Part shown: piece after piece, positions 8,661 to 12,932 of the stretch
How positions within the stretch are numbered: the first letter of the stretch is position 1
Layout: each line of letters begins with the position of its first letter
Assembly (NCBI GenBank): GCA_905373295.1
Contig: CAJPSJ010000024.1
Coordinates: 1-12,932, forward strand
Source of the DNA: an uncultured Campylobacter sp.
Lineage (GTDB): Bacteria > Campylobacterota > Campylobacteria > Campylobacterales > Campylobacteraceae
Length of the DNA stretch: 12,932 bases
Direction of reading: 5' to 3'
Notes under the pieces: model-generated
Seen by the model: only the letters and a program-made list of their open reading frames with translations
Told to the model about the DNA's origin: nothing
Database searches by the model: none
Made by a program: the position numbers and the translations under genes

Positions 8661-8999
8661 ATGAAAAAAATTCTTGTGTTGTTATTTGCGCTTTGCGGCG
8701 CGGCTTTTGCTAGCGAGCAGCTAAGTGCTTACACTCAGATCGTTTCTTATTCTGCGATCACAGTCGGTATCGTTTTAGGCCTAGCTGCCTTCGGTGGCGC
8801 TATGGGTATGGGAAATGCCGCTAACGCGACAATTACCGGTATTGCTAGAAACCCGAGCGTAGCTAGTAAGCTATCGACTACGATGTATATTTCGCTTGCG
8901 ATGATCGAAGCGCAGGTTATCTACGCGCTAGTTATTGCTTTCATCTTGCTTTTTGCAAACCCTTTCGTAACAGAAGGTCTTGCGGCTGCCGCAAAATAA
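8661..8999 (+). CDS. atpE: ATP synthase F0 subunit c AtpE
   Basis: Proteolipid that forms the c-ring rotor of the membrane F0 sector. The start is ATG 8661, with GGAGA (8651-8655) five bases upstream; the in-frame ATG at 8649 overlaps that site. The protein has 112 residues. A leader MKKILVLLFALCGAAFA (1-17) with an AFA-S junction looks like a signal peptide, as in the H. pylori and other Campylobacterota subunits. Helix 1 (about 27-55) has the Gly/Ala-rich GLAAFGGAMGMGNA, the polar loop has ARNP (62-65) and helix 2 has the ion-binding Glu83 in AMIEAQVIYALV. Ala follows the Glu, without the Ser/Thr typical of sodium-binding rings, so proton coupling is inferred. The rest of the ATP synthase genes are not nearby, as is usual for atpE in this class. 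A terminator follows directly. Confidence 0.96.
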   Translation: MKKILVLLFALCGAAFASEQLSAYTQIVSYSAITVGIVLGLAAFGGAMGMGNAANATITGIARNPSVASKLSTTMYISLAMIEAQVIYALVIAFILLFANPFVTEGLAAAAK

Positions 9000-9003
9000 T
9001 CCT

Positions 9004-9026
9004 AAGCCCGAGAAATCGGGCTTTAA
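9004..9026 (+). terminator. Rho-independent terminator of atpE
   Basis: AAGCCCGA (9004-9011) and TCGGGCTT (9016-9023) form a perfect 8-bp stem closed by a stable GAAA tetraloop, five bases after the atpE stop codon. The right arm runs into TTTAAACTT, a short T-rich tail. Confidence 0.85.
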
Positions 9027-9031
9027 ACTTA

Positions 9032-9037
9032 TATAAT
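9032..9037 (+). promoter_or_regulatory. -10 box of the tRNA-Leu gene
   Basis: A perfect TATAAT lies just after the atpE terminator and 32 bases before the tRNA 5' end. No clear -35 is visible; the upstream sequence is the terminator itself. Confidence 0.6.
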
Positions 9038-9069
9038 TCAAGGCTTAAGATCAAGCTTTAAAAATTTAT

Positions 9070-9154
9070 GCGACCGTGGTGGAATTGGTAGACACGCTAT
9101 CTTGAGGGGGTAGTGCCGCAAGGTGTACGAGTTCAAATCTCGTCGGTCGCACCA
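9070..9154 (+). tRNA. tRNA-Leu (anticodon GAG)
   Basis: The acceptor stem GCGACCG (9070-9076) pairs with CGGTCGC (9144-9150), followed by A and an encoded CCA (9152-9154). The D-loop has AATTGGTAGAC. The anticodon stem CTATC/GGTAG (one T-G pair) presents loop TTGAGGG with anticodon GAG at 9104-9106. A class II variable arm (TGCCGCAAGGTGTA) and the T-loop GTTCAAATC are present. The gene closely resembles E. coli leuU. It reads CTC/CTT leucine codons. It is intact although a prophage starts just beyond its 3' end, as expected when integration regenerates the tRNA terminus. Confidence 0.97.
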
Positions 9155-9160
9155 CGAAAT
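9129..9160 (+). other. Presumed prophage attachment site at the tRNA-Leu 3' end
   Basis: Phage integrases that target tRNA genes normally recombine within the T-arm/acceptor 3' half, and the int gene here ends 57 bases from this tRNA, oriented towards it. The exact core cannot be fixed without the second copy, which would lie outside the window. Its location is inferred from architecture only. Confidence 0.4.
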
Positions 9161-9176
9161 TTTATCTACTTTAAGT

Positions 9177-9193
9177 CTCTTTTAATATAAGAG
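9177..9193 (-). terminator. Small inverted repeat between tRNA-Leu and int
   Basis: CTCTT (9177-9181) and AAGAG (9189-9193) flank TTAATAT in the gap between two converging genes. The stem is short; it could act as a weak bidirectional terminator or be part of the integrase arm sites. Low confidence. Confidence 0.25.
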
Positions 9194-9211
9194 CCCGGGG
9201 ATAAAAAATCA

Positions 9212-10093
9212 TTAGTAAATTTTAACATCTCTCTTAAACTCATCTTTTTGATTTTCAATAAATTTAACGTAACGATTAAAAACCATCTCCGTGCTACTAT
9301 GACCCAAAAGCCTTGAAAGCTCATAAGGACTAATATCAGTGTTTTTTAGAATATTAGTCGCATATGTATGGCGCATAACATATAGCTTACGATACGGAAT
9401 TCCCAAAGACTTAAGTAAAGGCTTCCAACAATAGCGAGTAAATGAAAAATCGGTGTTATAAGGCTCGCAATATTGATTGACAAATAGGTAAGCAGTAAAA
9501 GTGAGACGACAATAGCACCATAAATCATAATATAAAGCATCGACTATAGGCACTTGCCTTATACTACCTGCAGTTTTAGGACTATTCTCGCCGAATTTTG
9601 ACCTAGAAAGCTCAACGTTTATAAGCTTTTTCTTAAAATCGATATTTTCCTTTTTAAGAGCTAGAATTTCGCCCGTGCGCATACCTGTGTAAAAGCCAAT
9701 TTTTAAAAACATTTGAAACTTTGAACTATAAGCCTTTGAAGCTTCTAAAATACGATTAACTTCAGTATCGGTAAAAGGCTGAATTTTAGGCTTGACAAGG
9801 TTAAAATTCCGTATATAATCAATCGGATTATTTCTAATAAACTCATCATACTTAGCAAGCTGAAAAATTTGATTTAAGCAGCTTTTATAATCCCTTAGAG
9901 TTTTGGCACTCACTTCCTTATTCATCTGAGAAAACCATAGCTTAAGCTCGCTAGCCTTAATACTCTCAATCTCTCTATCGTATAAAAAATTTAGCCTTTT
10001 AGTAACGATACTTTCATACTTAAAGATAGTAGAGGGTTTCCAGCTATTAGAGCCTATTTGCAAAAATAGATCAGCAAAATATTTAAATTTCAT
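9212..10093 (-). CDS. Phage integrase, tyrosine recombinase family
   Basis: Site-specific recombinase presumed to insert the phage at the tRNA-Leu 3' end. Residue numbers follow the GTG-started 294-residue frame. An N-terminal core-binding domain (about 2-100; FADLFLQIGSNSWKPSTIFKY, SAKTLRDYKSCLNQIF) precedes the catalytic domain (about 105-285). Visible active-site residues: Arg140 in YTGMRTGEI, Lys174 in the beta-hairpin, Arg242-His243 in YVMRHTYATN, His266 in LLGHSS and the nucleophile Tyr276 in NRYVKF. The first His of the usual HxxR box is Tyr239 here. The start is ATG 10093, because AAGAG lies six bases upstream; the GTG at 10096 is the alternative. It begins 11 bases after rep and so is probably cotranscribed. 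An excisionase is not apparent. At 293 residues it is compact and lacks the long arm-binding domain of lambda-type integrases. Confidence 0.9.
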   Translation of the reverse strand: MKFKYFADLFLQIGSNSWKPSTIFKYESIVTKRLNFLYDREIESIKASELKLWFSQMNKEVSAKTLRDYKSCLNQIFQLAKYDEFIRNNPIDYIRNFNLVKPKIQPFTDTEVNRILEASKAYSSKFQMFLKIGFYTGMRTGEILALKKENIDFKKKLINVELSRSKFGENSPKTAGSIRQVPIVDALYYDLWCYCRLTFTAYLFVNQYCEPYNTDFSFTRYCWKPLLKSLGIPYRKLYVMRHTYATNILKNTDISPYELSRLLGHSSTEMVFNRYVKFIENQKDEFKRDVKIY

Positions 10094-10104
10094 CACTTAC
10101 TCTT

Positions 10105-11337
10105 TTAAAACGGATACGGCATAACGCCGTTATTGGAATACTTGAATTCTAGCTCCCTGATATCCTCTAAAGCGTGCTCGGTAAAATATCTGATATGATT
10201 TTTATATCTCTGCAGAAACCCACGCTCAATCATCTCATTCTCAAGCATAGCGTAATCTTGAACGCTTAAAATATCATCGGTCATTTCGTTTTGATTGTCG
10301 CGCCAGTATAATTTTAAACGCTCGTCGCTCATATCTTTCCAAGCGGTACGGAATATCTTGTATGGATTATAATAAACTGGCTTAATACCGCTATTATAGA
10401 AAGATTGAACCGATTTAAGCTCGTGAGATTGGATTTTACCGCAAGGATTAAAAACTTGTATCTTTTTCTTAACCCATAAATTCCCAAAATCGTTATCATA
10501 AATTAAAACAGGCTTTTTACTATCGGTGTCGCAAAGCACCGTAAGCAAACCCAAACTATAATTTTTAGTAAGCTCAATAAGACTAAATTTACCACCTACC
10601 TTGCGATAAATTTCAAGACTGATAAAAGTCTTTGACATAGTCACACGACGAATACGATGCTTTAGATACCAAAACGAAATATCGCTTAAATTTTCGATAG
10701 ACGGATTATCTCGCAGATCGTCCAAGGTTTTAAAAATATATTTCATAATATAGCCTGTAGCGTTACGGATATCCGTCTCAATCCTATTTTCATCAGAGAT
10801 AAAACGCCTTTTTATAGCGTGTATTACGCGTTCTTTAAAACTACTAGGAATAAAAAGCAATAAATTTAAATGACAAGTGCCGTCTTTATGAGGCTCTTTC
10901 GTAGTGATATAACACCTATCATCGATAGAAATTTCACGCATAACAACAGAATTCATAATACTACGAATAAGCATTTGAAGCCGATGAGCCCCCGAACAAA
11001 CACTATGCTCCTCATCATCGATAAAATTTTCATTACGCACGAGTCTATATCCGCCGTTTTTAAGCTTTATAGACCTTTTACAATGATAGGTGCTAGGAAG
11101 CGTAAAAACGCAAAATATAGGCTCTAAATTACGATCAGAAGCATATTGCTCCATAGACGAAACGCGGGTATTAAGCTCCGCGATATAACGCGCAGGATTA
11201 TGCCAAGAGCTAAAATAAAACGACGACAACGGCAAGGCAACATCATCAAACGAAACAAAATTCTCATCGAGAAATTTCTGCTGGAGCTTTAAACGCTCCG
11301 AAAGAAAAATTTTATCTTTTTTAGTTATACCATACAT
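10105..11337 (-). CDS. Rolling-circle replication initiator, GpA-like HUH endonuclease
   Basis: Predicted to nick the phage double-stranded origin and start rolling-circle replication. The start is taken as ATG 11337: AGGGA (11346-11350 on this strand) lies eight bases upstream. The longer frame from 11370 would begin at or before the predicted transcription start. The protein has 410 residues. Motif 1 is FCVFTLPSTYH (75-85). Motif 2 is EPHKDGTCHLNLLLF (148-162), where related GpA-type proteins have HxH; here it is His156-Leu-Asn158. Motif 3 is GYIMKYIFK (195-203) with two tyrosines, Tyr196 and Tyr200, spaced as in two-tyrosine nickases. The C-terminal half is not recognised. It sits between the secretin and int on the same strand and follows the structured intergenic region that likely holds its origin. 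The family call is firm on three ordered motifs; activity is uncertain because of the Asn. Confidence 0.8.
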   Translation of the reverse strand: MYGITKKDKIFLSERLKLQQKFLDENFVSFDDVALPLSSFYFSSWHNPARYIAELNTRVSSMEQYASDRNLEPIFCVFTLPSTYHCKRSIKLKNGGYRLVRNENFIDDEEHSVCSGAHRLQMLIRSIMNSVVMREISIDDRCYITTKEPHKDGTCHLNLLLFIPSSFKERVIHAIKRRFISDENRIETDIRNATGYIMKYIFKTLDDLRDNPSIENLSDISFWYLKHRIRRVTMSKTFISLEIYRKVGGKFSLIELTKNYSLGLLTVLCDTDSKKPVLIYDNDFGNLWVKKKIQVFNPCGKIQSHELKSVQSFYNSGIKPVYYNPYKIFRTAWKDMSDERLKLYWRDNQNEMTDDILSVQDYAMLENEMIERGFLQRYKNHIRYFTEHALEDIRELEFKYSNNGVMPYPF

Positions 11338-11374
11338 TATCAAAATCCCTAAAATATGAAAGCTACACATATCT

Positions 11375-11380
11375 ATTATA
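11375..11380 (-). promoter_or_regulatory. -10 box for the rep-int transcript
   Basis: On the - strand a perfect TATAAT occupies 11380 down to 11375, followed by AGATATG. Transcription would begin near 11368, leaving a leader of about 30 bases before the rep ATG. TTGACT lies only three bases upstream and so cannot act as the -35 for this box. Confidence 0.55.
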
Positions 11381-11383
11381 TTT

Positions 11384-11441
11384 AGTCAAGAGGCACGCCT
11401 TCGCTCGGCGCGGGGCGCCTCGCTAGGCGTGCACCCGCCTC
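11384..11441 (-). other. GC-rich nested hairpin and CTTGA site: candidate phage origin, packaging signal or terminator
   Basis: GCACGCCT (11393-11400) pairs perfectly with AGGCGTGC (11425-11432). Inside, GGCGC (11407-11411) pairs with GCGCC (11415-11419) around GGG. TCGCT occurs as a direct repeat at 11401 and 11420, between inner and outer stems. GAGGC (11390-11394) can also pair with GCCTC at 11417-11421 or 11437-11441, so alternative folds compete. The structure starts two bases after the secretin stop. On the - strand the stem runs directly into CTTGACT (11390-11384) and an AT-rich stretch. In Ff phages the region between gene IV and gene II carries the terminator, packaging hairpin and origins; the phiX174 GpA nick site also begins CTTGA. 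Function is inferred from location and structure. Confidence 0.55.
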
Positions 11442-11442
11442 A

Positions 11443-12621
11443 TTAAAACGCTTCGATTGTAAGCGTAATAACGGACTTCTGGACAACCTTTTGTTTGATT
11501 GAAAACAAGTACTGAATAATCGGGATATCTTTTAAAAGCGGAATACCATTGCGATACTCGTAAGCCGTTTCTTTATTGATTCCACTTAATACTAAAATTT
11601 CACCTTTGTTAATTGAATAACTTGATTTTAGCTCTTTTTTGGACGTTTGAGGCGTCAAAGTTGTTTCATCTAAAATGTCCTCAACGACAAGATCTAAATC
11701 AAAATCAATATGGTCTTTTAATATAGTTGGAGTAATAGAAACTTTTAAGCCTACATCGCGATAATCATAAGTGTTTTGCGTGGTAGTAGAAGCATTAGAA
11801 TAGGTAGAAGTATTTTTAAGATAAGGAATATTCCTAACAGATGAGAAATAAACGGGAGTGCCATTTTTGGCAACTAAATAAGGCGATTGCTTAACGGAAG
11901 TAACATCATTTTTAACAAGTAAATTTAAAACTCCATAAAATCCTTTTTTCTTATCTCTGACAACGTTGGTTTCGGCAGTGTAAGGCATAGTAATAAGATT
12001 TACAAAATAATTAAAATCAGCGCGAGTTACGACATCGGCAAGAGAATTTAGATTTGTGCCTATATTTTCGGCATTATTGAGATTAGTTTCTAAAATAGTA
12101 AGCTTAAAATTTACCTGCTCGAGCCTTTTATCAGAGCGCTGCGCGAAGTCAATAATATCGTTATAATCATCGTCATTAGCCTTAAAAACAACAGAATTAG
12201 TAGATTTTATATATTCTACATTAGAAGCAGTGGAGTTTAAATCGTTTGAATCAGTAGTCGATTTAATAATCTTGGATACATCGTCAAAGGTATTATTCTT
12301 AAGCTCCAAATAGCGAAGCTTAGCTTTAGGGGTTAAAGTGCCGTTATTATCAAAAGCTTTATTTTCTACGTAGTAAAAATCACTATTTCGCACGAGTCTT
12401 AAACCTTTAACTTCTATCGCTTTACGAAAAAGAGATATAGAAATTTTAGTTTGTTTATTGGTGTAAAAATAGAAATCATTAGGATTAATATCGTCAGATA
12501 TAAGAATATCGATGTTTGAATTTACGCTAGCGAGATTAGCAAATTCTAATAAATTTAACTTAACCTCACTTGCTAAAAGCAGATTTAACGACAGAACTAG
12601 TGCTAAAAGAATCCTTTTCAT
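11443..12621 (-). CDS. Phage-encoded secretin, pIV-like outer-membrane channel
   Basis: Predicted to form the outer-membrane multimer through which filamentous virions leave the cell. The 392 residues compare with about 426 for Ff pIV. A signal peptide MKRILLALVLSLNLLLAS (1-18) is followed by an N0-like domain (about 20-88), a second short N-domain (about 98-165) and the C-terminal secretin domain (about 170-392). Diagnostic stretches are YDYRDVGLKVSITPTI (285-300), INKGEILVLSGI (337-348) and GIPLLKDIPIIQYLF (359-373). No lipobox or pilotin-binding tail is seen. ATG 12621 has GGAAG six bases upstream. The start lies inside the 3' end of the preceding ORF, and the GC-rich hairpin follows the stop. 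Type II secretion or type IV pilus secretins are larger and occur with pilus genes, which are absent here. Confidence 0.88.
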   Translation of the reverse strand: MKRILLALVLSLNLLLASEVKLNLLEFANLASVNSNIDILISDDINPNDFYFYTNKQTKISISLFRKAIEVKGLRLVRNSDFYYVENKAFDNNGTLTPKAKLRYLELKNNTFDDVSKIIKSTTDSNDLNSTASNVEYIKSTNSVVFKANDDDYNDIIDFAQRSDKRLEQVNFKLTILETNLNNAENIGTNLNSLADVVTRADFNYFVNLITMPYTAETNVVRDKKKGFYGVLNLLVKNDVTSVKQSPYLVAKNGTPVYFSSVRNIPYLKNTSTYSNASTTTQNTYDYRDVGLKVSITPTILKDHIDFDLDLVVEDILDETTLTPQTSKKELKSSYSINKGEILVLSGINKETAYEYRNGIPLLKDIPIIQYLFSIKQKVVQKSVITLTIEAF

Positions 12622-12931
12622 TTTTCACTTCCTTTTTTAAATTTTCAAAAATAGGCTTATCAAAATAAGCATAAATTTCTAAAAAGCCTTTAGTATCGCT
12701 TTTGTATTCGATATAAATAGGCTCAACTTGAGAGATCATAAGCGAAAAGTATTTATAAGTGAAAGGAGCATAACCATCTATCACGCAATCAGTGTATATG
12801 CACCTTATAAAATATGAATACTGAATTTGAGCCATAGAAACATTTTTATCAACCGAAACCCCAGTATTTGCATAAATTTGTTTAACAGCCCTACAATGTA
12901 TCAAAAGCGTGATATAGTCGTCGGCGGCGGT
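12566..12931 (-). CDS. Unidentified phage protein, C-terminal part (5' end outside the window)
   Basis: The frame is open to the window edge on the - strand, so the gene is truncated at its 5' end; the TTG at 12904 is internal to that frame and need not be the start. At least 121 residues are visible. There is no membrane helix, P-loop or signal peptide in this part. It is rich in Tyr, Ile and Lys, has Cys residues in FIRCIYTDCVIDGYAPF that could form a disulfide, and ends in a charged, Ser-rich tail (KKEVKNEKDSFSTSS). Its last 56 bases overlap the secretin start, so the two are probably translated together. In Ff phages the gene before gene IV is gene I (Zot-like assembly ATPase); this could be the C-terminal domain of such a protein, but nothing seen proves it. 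I do not recognise the family. Confidence 0.6.
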   Translation of the reverse strand, partial: TAADDYITLLIHCRAVKQIYANTGVSVDKNVSMAQIQYSYFIRCIYTDCVIDGYAPFTYKYFSLMISQVEPIYIEYKSDTKGFLEIYAYFDKPIFENLKKEVKNEKDSFSTSSVVKSAFSK

Positions 12932-12932
12932 G

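Larger units (their letters stand above)
9155..12932 (-). mobile_element. Inovirus (filamentous phage) prophage, one end, integrated at tRNA-Leu(GAG)
   Basis: Starting right after the tRNA, the sequence becomes clearly more AT-rich and all genes run on the opposite strand. In transcription order: unknown ORF, secretin, structured intergenic region, HUH-type Rep, tyrosine integrase. A phage-encoded secretin followed by an intergenic region and a rolling-circle Rep matches gene IV - intergenic region - gene II of Ff phages, and integrase plus tRNA target give a chromosomal lifestyle. Zot-bearing filamentous prophages are known from Campylobacter (for example C. concisus). Coat proteins, single-stranded DNA-binding protein, adsorption protein and the ATPase pI/Zot are not in the window and would lie beyond 12932. 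An integrative plasmid is a less likely alternative because of the secretin. Confidence 0.8.

Noticed and set aside
10870..11127. Open frame of 85 codons on the + strand within rep
   Set aside because: It lies opposite the conserved Rep motifs, has no ribosome site and no recognisable product.
11338..11370. Longer start for the Rep protein at 11370 (11 extra residues)
   Set aside because: The ATG at 11337 has an AGGGA ribosome site at good spacing, and the TATAAT at 11380-11375 would place the transcription start at about 11368, after the longer start.
12566..12931. Calling the truncated phage ORF Zot
   Set aside because: Gene order in Ff phages suggests it, but no P-loop or membrane helix is visible in the part present, so the name is not supported.
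1..12932. CRISPR array or insertion sequence
   Set aside because: No regularly spaced direct repeats of CRISPR length, no transposase and no terminal inverted repeats were seen.

Overview
The window looks like a chromosomal segment of a Campylobacter, probably one of the higher-GC, non-jejuni species (the gracilis/showae/rectus/curvus type). The evidence is a PglF of the Campylobacter N-glycosylation type, an F0 subunit c with a cleavable-looking leader as in other Campylobacterota, a prmA-ftsH-pssA gene order that I recall from C. jejuni, and AAATTT words in almost every intergenic gap. Species assignment is inference.

Positions 1-9154 are core chromosome, all on the + strand. A 5'-truncated pglF (UDP-sugar 4,6-dehydratase for glycan synthesis) overlaps hisH by 4 bases, and hisH overlaps hisA by 1 base; these form a tight operon. 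HisH carries an unusual repeat-derived internal insertion. After a 78-bp gap come prmA and ftsH (ATGA overlap), then pssA (phosphatidylserine synthase), leuA (first committed step of leucine synthesis), atpE (F0 c subunit) and a tRNA-Leu(GAG). leuA and the tRNA have good TATAAT boxes, atpE has a clear hairpin terminator, and hairpins without a T-tract follow ftsH and leuA.

Positions 9155-12932 change character abruptly: AT-rich, all genes on the - strand, and no housekeeping genes. In transcription order there is the 3' end of an unrecognised ORF that runs off the window, a pIV-like secretin with a signal peptide, a short intergenic region with a GC-rich nested hairpin and a TATAAT box, a GpA/HUH-type rolling-circle replication protein, and a tyrosine integrase that ends 57 bp from the 3' end of the tRNA. 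Secretin, then structured intergenic region, then Rep is the gene IV - intergenic region - gene II layout of Ff filamentous phages. I read this as one end of an inovirus prophage integrated at tRNA-Leu(GAG); its coat, adsorption, Zot/pI genes and distal attachment site would lie beyond position 12932.

The most interesting points are the compact candidate origin/packaging region, the Rep whose HUH motif reads H-L-N instead of H-x-H, the int gene placed directly behind rep under the same apparent promoter, the unidentified ORF overlapping the secretin, and the AAATTT-repeat insertion in HisH.
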